From Diadema setosum (lineage: Eukaryota; Echinodermata; Echinoidea; Diadematoida; Diadematidae), in NCBI GenBank assembly GCA_033980235.1, contig CM067077.1:5725367-5789366 (forward strand): a stretch of 64,000 bases of DNA. Reading direction: 5' to 3'. This document shows, piece by piece, positions 11,790 to 23,439 of this stretch. The notes beneath the pieces are model-generated. The model did no database searches. It worked only from the letters and a program-made list of their open reading frames with translations, and was not told where the DNA came from. The position numbers and the translations under genes were made by a program. Within the stretch, counting starts at the first letter, position 1. Each line of letters starts with the position of its first letter.

Positions 11790-12764
11790 GTGGGTAAAAC
11801 TCAACTTGTATGATATATAATTGTACCTATTTTTTATTCAGTTGGAAATGACATTCACTGAACGCTGAATTTACAACTGATTTATAACCTTCCAAATCCA
11901 TGTAACGATAACGTTACCGTTACTTGAATTACCGGTAGGAAGCCTACAGTTGTACCGCAGCGTTGATCATGCAACTATCGCGATGAACGATGACACAATT
12001 TAAAACAGCCGTATTCACATTTTTTTTAAATGATTATCACAATAAATACTGACGTCCAACTTACGACAAAAAGTACTATGATGACTCAATGACTAGACCT
12101 AGGCCTGATTAAGTCAATTAGTGAACGTATACGGTCACAGTAGTAGACCCATATAGGCCTATGTGAATTATCACTAGCCGTATATGAACGTTTTCATTTT
12201 TAGCTTATTGTTCCTCACTAACCCAGCCTCAACAAATTGTCAAAATTTCTAGGAAGGGAAATCATGATCAATTCAAGATATGTTATCTGTTTTCCAATTG
12301 CAATCTCGAGATATAGCTTGGTGTCATTTCTCACATGTGTGGTAATATTCAGGGGGACAGCACATCAGCTGTACATACAATGTAGATTCTATACTTGTAG
12401 GCCTAGATCTATATTAGTAGGAACCGCGTGTACATTTGCTCTGGTACTACTAGTCACTACTACACTACTAGTGCTGACTGTAGTACTAACGTTAGATCTG
12501 TAACTCTTACCGTCTAGTTATCTTAGTACTAGCAAAGATTTACATTGTATGTGCGAGAGATAACGCATCTGGAGCTTTCATCACTCATTGTGTTGGACTT
12601 CATGAAAACTCAATAAAGAGCATGAAATTTGAAGGAATATTTTTCTGCACATCGTGTAGTATATCTACATCAGCTAGGCCTATTGAAAATAATTTTTGGT
12701 TGTACAAAACCTTATGGTAATAAAATGCTTGACTACATGTACAGTTGTAGCAAAAGTCTTATCC
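11790..12764. other. Intron-like non-coding sequence
   Basis: No exon-like frame with splice signals was found. It lies in intron 1 if the gene model is right. Confidence 0.4.
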
Positions 12765-13055
12765 AGGGCAGCTTGCATGCAACGTTGCAGACAACTGGGT
12801 GCAATTGAACTCACATGGTGACCGGCAATAGATTGCGCAGACCTGCAGCCTGTGCCTCCATGGGATATGGGTTACCACTTATCGCACAATCCTGCAGGCA
12901 GCACCTCCACTGGTTACAAAAATAAAGATTTGGTATTCAAACCCTTGGACTGACTGGAGGCCCTGGCTGCAGGATTGCACAATCTATCGTTGGTCAGATT
13001 TTGTGAGCTCACTTGCACCTAGTTGCCAGCGCCGTTGCATTGCGAGCTGGACTGT
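12765..13055. mobile_element. Foldback element with about 85 bp imperfect arms
   Basis: The left arm (CAACGTTGCAGACAACTGGG ... CCTGCAGCC) is mirrored by the right arm (GGCTGCAGG ... CTAGTTGCCAGCGCCGTTGC) with several mismatches. The ends read CAGGGCAGCT and AGCTGGACTG, which faintly resemble hAT termini, but I found no 8 bp target duplication. It is non-coding and sits in intron 1 of the candidate gene. Confidence 0.55.
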
Positions 13056-14121
13056 ATGAAAGACGTAGACATAATTCATTATGCCTTTCATACATGTAGG
13101 TACCTGTACTGTACTTTTTCGAGTATGGTTACAGTTGTAGTTCCCTGTTTCGGTAGGTTGTATAATAAAACAACTAAGGACAGTTGGGGCTCAGTAACTG
13201 GACACCAATTTTACTAAGATTTAAAATGAGAAAATTTGGGTGTTTTTTACGTCAAATGGCCAAGGTCAAAGAGAGCATATCAGAATAAATTGATTTGATT
13301 TGTGGGCATTATTGGACATACAAGGCCAGAACAAAAGGAAGGTACAGGCACATTTGTACAATGTATAATTGTCACACATGCAAAACTGCTATTTCATACA
13401 TTTACACTGTACAGACCCTACACGTCAATGTACACTCCCATCAAATTCAGCACCTTTTCTTTGCCATCATAATATCAATATACAGTGTAGTAGAAATACT
13501 GATTTCTTGATGTCAAGATAGCTTTGTAGCGGAGTAATTGGCTGTCCTTGAGTGGTATACCTGATCAATTATGTGAAGCCAGATGAATATTGCACGATGG
13601 ACAAGTGTAATATTCGTCAAGCTGAATGCAATACTTGTATGTCTGGTATACCATGAAAGGGTAGCCAATATTATGATTATTATGTAGATCTGCCCCCAAA
13701 GATGCGTGAACAGTGGTTTGGAATTCATGGAAATCGGTTAAATTGAAATTGCATTTTACACTAGTTTATGAAATGAAAGAATTCCATGTCTCATCCACCT
13801 TTACTGGTACGAAAGCACAGTCGCACGCTACTCTAGCGCACTGTCATACCATCTCAGTAGGCTACCGGGCCATGCAGTATGGTGTATTATTTCACAGAAA
13901 TCTTTTACAGTAACCTATTGGGATTTTCATCTTTCTTTAACATGGTCATTGCTGCATGATTGGTAATAAAGGGGACAGACTACATGTTTTTAGTGTGCTG
14001 CTGAAACCTCTCATATAATATTCACTAATGTGATATGAAAAGTCTGGGGTACAGTACATTTGTATGCATGGTATCCAACTAACATTATGTTTTATGCTGT
14101 ACTGCTCTTGCCTTGATTTAC
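13056..14121. other. Intron-like non-coding sequence
   Basis: Nothing supportable. Short frames on both strands lack splice context. Confidence 0.4.
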
Positions 14122-14418
14122 CTTGATGTTGGGCATAAAGTATACAAGATGTATAAACTTATTTGCCCCTGTGCATCTTCTTTGTGTTAGTTCTCGGTCA
14201 TCAGAATAATCTGACTTACTTGTAGCCTCTGCAGCTGATAGCACAACATCACAGACAGAAACCATCTCCACCTCTGCAGTTGCTGACAAACATTGTACAG
14301 CATTGTCTTCTTTGAGGTTGTGCTCCTCTGAAATATGTAGTGCATTGTCAATCACCTCAGAATCCATAATGTCCACTGGACGATTTTGATTGTATGGAAA
14401 CCTTACTCTTTGCATGCT
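14122..14418 (-). CDS. Candidate antisense exon, acidic unknown protein
   Basis: On the minus strand an open frame is bounded by an acceptor (CCTGCAG|AGC, exon from 14418) and a donor (ATCAAG|GTAAAT, exon to 14122). It is 297 bases, phase 0 at both ends. The peptide begins SMQRVRFPYNQNRPVDIMD and is acidic, with a composition more typical of protein than its plus-strand counterpart. No domain is recognised. It lies antisense in intron 1 of the plus-strand candidate gene. It could instead be chance or part of an old transposon; no partner exons were identified. Confidence 0.3.
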
Positions 14419-14631
14419 CTGCAGGTTGATTAAAAAGGTATTTTACACACAGAGGTCAGCTACAGTGTCTAACAGAGCCCTAAGGCGATGTCAATGTTTC
14501 AAGGCACTCTTGGAATTTTGTGCCAATGGAAATACATTGTGTGGAATAACAATGAGATTTAATTTTTCTTCAAAGTTAGATGTCTTTGGTTATATTGTGT
14601 AGTACAAGCTGTCAGTTCATATGTTTTTCAG

Positions 14632-14729
14632 AGCAACTACTGCTGAAGATCTACCTGCAGGAAGCTCTGTCCAGATACGTCTCGAACTCCCAAGGACTCA
14701 AGACTTGGGCCAGCCGGTAGATACTTCAA
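14632..14729 (+). CDS. Candidate internal exon 2 of the ballast-domain gene
   Basis: A strong acceptor (ATGTTTTTCAG before 14632) and a donor TCAA|GTGAGA after 14729 bound 98 bases. One leading base completes the AG left by the 11789 exon. The peptide ATTAEDLPAGSSVQIRLELP... is open and ends with one base that joins in phase to the next exon. A GT at 14717 (CCG|GTAGAT) is an alternative donor. No domain is recognised; it is probably a low-complexity linker N-terminal to the ballast domain. Confidence 0.5.
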
Positions 14730-16328
14730 GTGAGATTTCTTGAAGCGTACATTGTAGTATTGATAGGGTCCGAAATTTATTTTGTGATCATTGTTTGTTC
14801 TTACAGCATAATCCTGTCGGGATGGATAACAAAAATATCCTATAAACCCAGAGATGCCGACTATTCTGGAATATTCATTAAGCCTGTCAATAGCCCTCCC
14901 CCATACAGTTTGTTTTTCCCGAGTGGCTAATAGTAGATGGTTGCCTCTGAAGACACAGTACATGAATAGTGTAATGTATTCATACACAAACCTCCTTATC
15001 ATCTGTTCGGTGATACGAAAAAAAAAAAAGGTGACTTACAGTTACTAAGTAAGTTCAAACTCAAGACCTTTATTGGTCAACTAAAGCAGTCATGACATTG
15101 GGATGAGTTATTTTGATTTGGATAGATATGCTGATATCTAACACCAAACATGGAAACTAGCTCATGATTGGCCAATTTCTGGATACCTTGTAACGAACAG
15201 TGCTGTGAATTCATCTGACTTCTTGAGTCTTTTGCTGATTTTACCCATAAAATAGCATGCAGTATTTAGGATGTATCCTGCTGGAAACATCAAGTTATAT
15301 ACCAGTACTCATTGTTCCTGTTATTTCTTTCCAGAAATGTTCTGCTATAGTGGAAGTTTACCATCAGCAAAATTAGTGTTATTTTAAGTTCTGCAGCCCA
15401 AGATATCTTCGGCCTCGTATCTCAGAGGAAAAATGCCAGCTGAAATAACTTGTGCATTGGAAGCAATGTTCTGAATAAGGAATGAAAGAATGCAAATGGC
15501 CATCCAACTGATCCAAATGTTCCTCTCAGAGAAAACATAAAAAAAACATGTTTTCTTTGGTCAGAATACTGCCTTTAGTATACCAGAGGATGTTTAGTTT
15601 GTGAATTATTCAGAAAAAATTTTTTTATTTCGTATACCGGTATACAAATCAATTGATTTTATTAAAACTCTTAAAACCATTGCTTTGATAAGAGTGTGAT
15701 CCCTCAGCTACATTGTAAAGGAACAATACATGTGTACTCTATACTCTACACAGTGTGTCCTACAGTGTATACCCATTGACCAATTACCATTCAATTTTAG
15801 GAGTTTGTTGTGAAAGAATGTTTGTAACCTTTACTTTTTGAGAAGTACACTGTATTATACGCAAGATCATTGCTGCTGTTTGCCACACATCATACTTTTC
15901 ATGGTAAATGCACTGTACAATGATTGCCTTTTCAATATGTTATTCCCATCCATATTAAAAAGACAATATCGTGATCACAAATTGTGTGTAAAAGAGCATT
16001 TGCAACACCCTATATCTGCACTTTTTTTCAGCCAATTAGCATATAAATATTTTGGGGTACATTTTTTTTTTCACGTATCCCTGAGAATTTTCTTGACCAT
16101 AATACATACTGATGTGTTCTGTCTAGGAGTGTTGTGCTACCTTGCTCATTGATAACTAGGACTCTAAAAATCTAGGATCAAACTGTAAAATTTTGTACTC
16201 GACTCGACATGAAAATGTCATTTACTGACACTCATTCGGAAAATATATGTCATAATTGAAAGTAATTATGACTTTGTTGCATTACATGTACATGTGGTTA
16301 ATTAAGTATGCTTTGTTTGTGTTTACAG
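14730..16328. other. Intron 2 of the candidate gene
   Basis: No transposon family recognised elsewhere in the window is visible here. A TTTTTTTTT run lies near 16060-16072. Confidence 0.4.
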
Positions 16329-16404
16329 CTCCTAGGAGAGCTCCTCTGCGCAGAGGATTGTTGTTTTCACCGATCAACTCTAAGACCCTCCTGAACCAAG
16401 TCAG
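16329..16404 (+). CDS. Candidate internal exon 3 of the ballast-domain gene
   Basis: Bounded by GTTTACAG (ending 16328) and the strong donor TCAG|GTGAGT (after 16404), 76 bases. In the phase inherited from exon 2 it reads TPRRAPLRRGLLFSPINSKT..., a basic, proline-containing linker; the other two frames stop. It leaves two bases, which does not match the phase-0 start of the 19053 exon. Either an unseen small exon lies between them, or a weaker donor after 16399 (CCAA|GTCAGG), which restores the frame, is used. Confidence 0.55.
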
Positions 16405-16479
16405 GTGAGTATCAAACTAAAAATTATCATTGTTATGCACCTAGGCTTATTGACAATAAAATGCCCACAAATTTGACCA

Positions 16480-16975
16480 TGAATCCTTTTTATTCCTCTG
16501 TCCGATGGGTGCTGGAGGCATGATATTTTTGGGTTGTAGGTCTGTCTGTCTACTTTAGTATACGCGATAACTTGAGTAATACTGAGCGGAATTTGACCAA
16601 ACATAGTCCGACTATGAAGTATGATTGAGCAATCACTTCATTAGAAATTGGTCGTAGGTCAAAAGTGAAGGTCATCTAAAACAGTTTATGCAATAACTCA
16701 AGACTGTATTGAGCAAATTTCAGCAAACTTGGCACAAGGGTAAAATATGATAGGGCACTAACTTGATAACTTGTGTAAAATTGGCAAGAGTCAAAGGTCA
16801 AGGTCAAATTCTAAAAATTTACTGTGTGATATTAAAACTCGAGACTGGATCAAGCAAATTTCACTAAACTTTGCACAAGGGTGAAGCAAGGTGGGATAAT
16901 CACTTGATTAGACTTTGGGTAAAATTGGGTAAAACTTCAAAGGTGGATGTAGCAAATCTCAATAAACTAGAGCAA
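16480..16975 (-). repeat. Inverted fragment of the TGACCTTTGACC repeat family
   Basis: GGTGCTGGAGGCATGATATT near the left edge, then TACGCGATAACTTGAGTAAT, AAAGGTCAAGGTCAAA and GGCACAAGGGT-like words follow in the reverse order of the 3' third of the elements at 44.9-46.2 kb. The GGAC satellite is reduced to GTCTGTCTGTCT. It is an older, minus-oriented partial copy within intron 3 of the candidate gene. Confidence 0.65.
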
Positions 16976-17004
16976 TGTACAATGTACATATACCTCAAAC
17001 AAAC

Positions 17005-17245
17005 ATAATGAATGTTCGATATTCTGAAGGTTCGTTATTCTGAAGGTTCGTTACTCCGAAACACACGTATTCCCAATACCTAGAGGTTCGTTAATCCGAA
17101 AATGAAAAAGGTTCATCAATCTGAACATTTGTGGCGTTATTCCAAAGATTTGTTAATCCGAAATGATATTTGGAAAAACAAATCTTCGGAATAACGAATC
17201 TGTGGACTGAAGAGCCTTCGGAATGACAAACCTTTGGAATAACGA
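17005..17245. repeat. Cluster of GGTTCGTTATTCCGAA words in both orientations
   Basis: GAAGGTTCGTTATTCTGAAG and close variants recur in the left half (17025-17160). Their inverse (TTCGGAATAACGAATC, TTCGGAATGACAAACC) fills the right half (17170-17240). The layout is a short-period repeat folded into a hairpin, MITE-like, without coding capacity. Confidence 0.65.
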
Positions 17246-19052
17246 GCTGTAACCCTATTGGGCACCATGTTACCAGGTCTAATAATTGGGGTCTGTGACA
17301 AGACTATACTCTTGGCGCTGTTCCCAGGCCATGACCAGGTGCCAGTTGTAATACGATCTCACGAAAGAATGCTTGTGCGCGCCGTGTTCCTTTGTCGGTA
17401 GCCCTTCCCAGGCCCACCCCTGTCTAGCACTTCTGTCTCTTTAGTTGGTGTTTTTGTTTTGCTGATGGTAGTGGTCTCTGTCTTGGGTCTGTGTGTGTTT
17501 TGCATCTTTCATGTGCGAGGGGAAAAAAAGAGACAGAAAAGAACTTCAAGAATTCGAGGAAGTCTTGCGGATTTTCTTTCTCGTCATTCACGCTAGGGGA
17601 AAAAGGAGGGGGGGGGGAGAGAAGCGTTTGTTGCTCTTTTTTCTCTTCAATCCTGTTTACATACATTTAGTTACACTGAAGCATTGATAAAGATTTGCTG
17701 CTGTGAAGTCAATAGGACATTAAAATAAGAAGCCTCCCATTTACTTCTGTTCATCGAATCTTCACCTAACTACCTTTAGAGTATGGTGACAGGAATAGCA
17801 GAAATAGTTCTGGTTACCTTGACATGTGTTTGCAGGGAAATCGTGGATGCACTTGAAAAATAGACTTTTTGAAGCTTGAAGTTTGTTATGAAGCCACATA
17901 TACAGTGTACAAGTTTTGTACATGTAGGGCTCATCAGTTGTTCGATTTCGGTATGAATTTGGAAAGGTTGCAACACAGTTTAGTTAGCACAATTTTGTCA
18001 ATTCCAAATCAAATTTAGGAGACAGAATCAATTTTCTAAGCCAAGTATCGGAAATCCCAATCAGAGCTGCATATGATAAATTGATATGTCGTGTTACATT
18101 GTATCTTGTAGTTTAGTAATGACCAAAGATTCAGGGTTACCTCAAGAAAATCTGATGCATTGCTAAATGAATTACAATATGGAAGATATATTGGTACAAT
18201 GAAAGATTTTCTACATGATTTGACTCACAAATATTGATTAAGTTGACTGACAAAATTATGTACCTGAACCCATATACTCAACATAAAATATTTTAGAAAC
18301 GTATTTGCCATATACACCATCATACTAATGTGACGCCTAGAGCATATAAGTCCAAAGACAATGTTTTATAGTGGTAATTTAATCGCCTGTGGCTTGTGGG
18401 GTTTGATAAGACGTGGTTTGGTTTTCCCACAGACCGTATTGAATTTGGAGGAGAAACTTGCAATCTGCTCCATAAACCATTTTCGTACTGTATCCAGATT
18501 TACACAATTATACTTGTTTCCTTCCATGCGCTCATTGACAACAATTCGAAGAACTTGTCACAGACAGTCAGAATATGTAATCTTCCTTGTTCACGACGCT
18601 GTTACAAACTTCACATGAGCGCGGACAAAGTTTGTTGGGTTGTCATTATTTGTTTACAAAAATACAATCTGAATACATGAGAAACCCGTTCATTAGCATT
18701 GACAACAATTCTAGAACCTGCAACAAACAATACTGGACACAAGAGACACAATATGGTTTTATGCTCCTACTTGCTCCTGAAGCTTCGGACAAGCATCGCA
18801 TGAGCTCGAACAAGCTTTTAGGGTCGCTATATGGGCATCCTTTATTGCAGCAACAAGTCTTAATACATGATAATATCATCTATTACCATTGAATGTTATG
18901 ATGTTTAGTCAACCAACATGCAAACAAAAACAAACAATCAACAGTCAATGAATTAATGCATGCGCATTTTGTGTTACAGTACTTTTGATGTACAGCTGTA
19001 GGCAGAATTTGTTTCATTATTTTTCTTATTTATTTCTGTCTCTCATGCGTAG
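17246..19052. other. Intron 3 of the candidate gene
   Basis: It holds a G-rich run near 17602-17621 and a polypyrimidine tract leading to the acceptor at 19051-19052. A small exon of 3n+1 bases could be hidden here; I could not identify one with confidence. Confidence 0.35.
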
Positions 19053-19700
19053 GCCAAGGTGGAGGCGCTCACCAGGGATCAAGTCAATGAGCTGGCCATC
19101 ACGAACTTGAAAAGGACAGCTGGACTATTCGAAGATTTCTTCGAGCAGTTTGTTCATCCACCGCCACAGCCGCCACGAGAGCCAGAGCCAGAAGCCATGC
19201 CTCCATGGTGCAAATGTGGGCGGTGCAGGGAGATGGCGCATGACGTAGAGAAAAAATGCTGCAGAAAAGCTAACATGCAGTGTCACTCGCTCTCTGCACG
19301 TTTCCGTCGCCTCTGTTTGGACCCGGCTGTACTCGACATCGTTCGCCACAACCTGGAGAACCAGCACGCCTGGGCCGCAGACAGGGGCAACAGATCATAC
19401 CGTCACGCGTCATATCGCACATACATTGTACGTCCATTGGCAGCACGACAAATTGGGCGCTGGCAATCGAAGAGTGGTTCCCTCCTGTTCTGTCTGGGCC
19501 ATTAGAACCGAGTACGGTACTCATCTGCTAACGGGCACTATGTAGGTTATCAGGAGGTCGAAGGGTACCGAGATGGTTATAGGGTCGAACTTTATACTCC
19601 TTCCACAACCATTTTCCTTGTATCTTGGATCTTGCAACATACTTTCAATAGACGACACTGGTTGCTCTTAGTTTGGTTAGGTCTTACGATTATTCTATGA
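19053..19700 (+). pseudogene. Terminal exon with P2X7-type C-terminal ballast domain, two frameshifts
   Basis: The acceptor CTCTCATGCGTAG precedes GCC at 19053. Residues 1-34 form a helical leader (LTRDQVNELAITNLKRTAGL), then a Pro/Glu linker (36-51), then the signature WCKCGRCREM (Cys 53, 55, 58), KKCCR (69, 70), Cys 77 and 88, LCLDPAVLD and NRSYRHASYR (113-122). This matches the Cys-rich cytosolic ballast of P2X7 receptors, which binds zinc and in invertebrates also occurs without a channel; no channel segment is visible here. Between 19431 and 19435 the frame moves by +1 and continues as LGAGNRRVVPSCSVWAIRTE; near 19520 it returns, reading SANGHYVGYQEV and on to a TGA at 19698-19700. Read without shifts, the frame stops at 19503. 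It is a recent pseudogene or carries two sequencing indels. The domain call is firm; its function in this animal is unknown. Confidence 0.8.
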
Positions 19701-20693
19701 GATGTGTGCTCATAGTACATGTAACATAGTGAAGTATCCCTTTGTTGTAGGCCTACTATCTATTACGCATGAGTGATTCTTTATGCACTTATATGCAGGT
19801 ATCAATTACTGTATGAGACATTATGTTCATTTCAAGACACTAGTGATATTGTAAAATGGTAAAATGCTGAATAGGTGAGTAAATCTAACAGAACACGCCA
19901 GAGATGACGAACTTCCTTTGTGGCTGATACATGTATAAAACTACATGTGGAAAAAAAAATTGTACAAGACATTTTACCGATATGTGTATACGTATTGGAT
20001 GGAGATATTTCTAAACATTTTCTTTGTATTTTTATTGTCTGCAAAGGCTGCAGATATTTTTAAACATTTTCTTTGTATTTTTATTGTCTGCAAAGCTACT
20101 TATTATGCCTCCATCTTGCGGTAACTAGTTATTTAGACTTTGTTTCACCCCATCCCTATGCTAAAACGTTTGTATGCACATTCTGCCAACAAAACATATA
20201 TGAATATGATATGCACATCCTCATTGACAGAACAGGGTTTATAGTTCGTGAGGTGGGATGCTTCTCTATATCAACACATGGCGGTCTATCTCCTACCTCC
20301 ATGATAAACTGTTGGTTTGATGTAGACTGTGAAGTTCGCAACTCGACATCATCACGGATTTGAAGGTTGAAAATGGCAAAGCCTCTTATCCCCCAAAATA
20401 TACAAGACAGAATATGTGCAAGATTTACATGCAAACGGGATGTGCTCACCCTTGTCAAAATCCCTGTGCAGTGGATGGTGAAAGAAATATATAATGTAAG
20501 TTGGTGTGTTGTCATTATGCCTACACATACATTAATTGTGGTAGTGAGTGTTTGGTGTATTTCCTACAGATCTCGTTTTGATAATATATTTTTCTCTGTG
20601 GTTGGTTTTCACATTAGCACAAGCTAATCCTATCCCTTTAGCATTTGTACATGATAACCATGGTACTATACATGTGTATTGAAACAGTTTCGC
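19701..20693 (+). other. Probable 3' UTR of the ballast-domain gene
   Basis: It follows the last stop and precedes the first good poly(A) signal. It has no open frame of note and contains a 44 bp tandem duplication. Confidence 0.4.
20003..20095. repeat. 44 bp direct duplication
   Basis: AGATATTTCTAAACATTTTC... through GTCTGCAAAG (20003-20046) is repeated at 20052-20095 with a single visible difference. Such near identity implies a recent duplication. Confidence 0.85.
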
Positions 20694-20699
20694 AATAAA
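20694..20699 (+). terminator. Candidate poly(A) signal
   Basis: AATAAA, within an A-rich context about 1 kb after the last stop of the ballast-domain gene. Only the hexamer supports it. Confidence 0.35.
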
Positions 20700-22778
20700 C
20701 ACAAAGAGCAAAGAAGGAAACAATCACTCGTTTCTTTTTCTGTCCTAGGTGTCCTGAGATTTATGCAACTAACTCTGGTAAAGAAGGAAACGCGACTTCG
20801 TTAAGGAAACGCGACTTTGTTTCTGAGTCCGACATCAATACTCACAAATCTTGTGTTCCACTTTGTTCCACTCACCTGCATAGCGTACTAGACCAGTTTT
20901 GTAATGAATTTCAAGTTATATTTTCGTCCCTGCTTAGTGGCAGAAACAGCTCAGAGAACCTGTCAAAAATAGTTGGATTCAGAGTTCTGACTGAAATTCC
21001 TCCTGAATGTTGGAGAAAACACCTTATGAGCTGGAACAAGCTCTCGAATTGGTCTAGGAATCATTGGAAGTATGCATGAAATTTGAACACTAAGCCATGT
21101 CTTGCTCGACTATTTCAGTTACCACACTAAGGTCAGAATTCCTAATCACAAGTAGCCCGCATTTCATGTAGAAACATTGCGAACGACATCCGACTATACA
21201 GGTCACAAAAAGATACATTTATCGATACGATATGACCACTTTATTTTTATTTTGAGGTTATTGAGAATTTGCTAATTGATCTGTAGAGGGAATTTCGGCG
21301 TTTTATTTGCCAACCCGCACGACAGCAGAGCATTTTGTAACGTACAGTTGTATTCGAACAGACCATTTCCATAATGTATTCAAATTTATGAACATTTCCT
21401 TACCTGCACCGTGACAGAGACTATTCAACCTGTGTCAAAAACATTTGGATCCAAAAGATAGAATACAGGGTTAGAATTGGTTGCTCGCAAAGGGTTGCTA
21501 TGGAGATCCTTTGTTGCAGAAGTTTGCATACAATATGCAGTACACTAATAACACGGTATACATTCCGAAATTTATCCTGTCACAAGCAGTAGACAATTTT
21601 AGTTGTGTACACGTATTAAAATTTATGGACATTTTTTCTTCCCCGAGTGATGACAGTTCATGGGACTTTTTGCTAAGACGATTACTGTCTTGAAAATCAG
21701 CGCAGATTATATTTGCTGAAAAGGGTCGGACATTTCGGTCAAAGTTTCGGACAAAGTAGAGATCCTTTGTTCAAGAATACACAAAACCTATAATATCAGG
21801 AAAGCACTGTATGTAGTATACATATTGTATTAGATTGTGTGTATCATGCATCTATCCACATGACAAATATTCCTTGTGATGATATTCCAGCAGAATTACA
21901 CCTGTTGTTTACTGAACATCATTACTGGCCTCATGTGGGGTGTACATGCCTTTTGGTTATTTGTTAGTACTGACAAAACCTTAGTGACGGCTCAATAAAC
22001 GTTCGTATTGAGTTCACTTCTACAATCATGGATTCCCTAGCAACCCTAAAGCTATAGACAGGGCTCATGTAATGTTTGTCTGAGCTTCGGGATAAACCAA
22101 GTTATAACCCTGCACCTGTGCATGGATTCCGTCTTTTGAATCAAATTTTCTGCAACATTATCTTTGGATGGTACTGTAAGTAGTCAGTGTGCAAAGGGAC
22201 GAAATTATAAAGTTGAATTCATTACGAATCATTAGTGCTCACGGATGAAAAGTTTTGCAAGGGTACAAATTCAGAATTGGCAATATGCACCTGCCTACTG
22301 GCCTAACTAAGTCCTTTGTGGTCTGATCCTTCTGGAGATGTGTGTTTGGCAAAAGATAAAGAGTAATACACCTGAATCTCCTATATCTCGGTATAAAAAT
22401 ACCTAAAATGTTGTTCCTTGGTGCGATGCTTTCATAAGTTATTCAGCTGAAAACATTTTCTGTGTAAACCTTCAATTTCGCTGGATATACTGTAATTTCC
22501 ATGGTCCCAAGGACTCCTTCATAATGAGTTTCTATGCAAGCCTTTCACTTGCTTCTTTCAGGCAATTTCTATATTATTTGGTAGCCTTTGCTGCGCAAAT
22601 TTCAAGAGGTTTGTTTTTAACAGGGAGATGGAATCCACTGAGGCCTGGTTTTATGTATGTTGCAGAGTTGCCATTTCTGAAATACTTGTCCATTAGATTT
22701 GTTATTCTGTGACAAGACTGATTAAGAGCATTTTGCAGATTGGATTTCAACGCTTCATGAAGTAATTTATCATTATTA
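20700..22778. other. Non-coding stretch
   Basis: AAGGAAACGCGACTT is tandemly repeated near 20785-20820. Words around GGGTTGCTATGGAGATCCTT (21493) resemble GGGTCGCTATATGGGCATCC (18819), suggesting a diverged dispersed repeat. No gene supported. Confidence 0.4.
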
Positions 22779-22930
22779 TTATTACTGTATCATTATTATT
22801 ATTGTCACTACTATACTACTACTGCTTCTGCTGATACAATTACTTGTACTACTAATACTACTACCGGTACTATTCTTATTCTTATTATTATCACCATTAT
22901 CATCCTCATTGTTACTATCATCATTATTAT
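22779..22930. repeat. ATT/ACT trinucleotide-rich tract
   Basis: Imperfect ATT, ACT and CTG triplets run for about 150 bases. They generate the Asn/Asp/Ser homopolymeric frame on the minus strand. Confidence 0.85.
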
Positions 22931-23439
22931 AAGGACTTACTATCTTCAACCACCTACTATCGACCATCTTCAGTAACATTCATAGACACGGGTTTTAGTC
23001 GTCCTTCTCGATCTTTACTGTTTTGGTTCCTGGACTGTTTATTTTTTTTATTTATTGACATATTCATATTTATGCATGTGATTCATGTTTACATGCATTT
23101 GTACAGTTGTAGCCGTAGGGCCTTGACATTGATTATGATATACAACTGTACATGTAATGAAAAAAACAACAACACAAAATCAACTATGCAAAACGTACGG
23201 GAAAGTGAGGTATAGCGAAACCGTTATCGGTGTATCGCCTACACAGGGAGATAGGATACCGCGGAGATCGAGGTGGGTGATAAATTTTCGTGGAAATGTG
23301 ATTGATCGTTGGTACAATACGTGTTCATGCTGTGCTACGTTTATTTACGAGCTGGAATTGACAACCAACAAACTAAATGCGATCACTAATCACATGTCAT
23401 CGTAATTAACCAACCCATAATCAGGCGAATAATTATAGT

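Noticed and set aside
14637..15002. Minus-strand 121-codon ORF overlapping exon 2
   Set aside because: The plus strand has consensus splice sites and consistent phase here; the minus frame has none that I could pair.
19125..19524. Minus-strand ORFs across the ballast exon
   Set aside because: Shadow frames of a clearly plus-strand domain.
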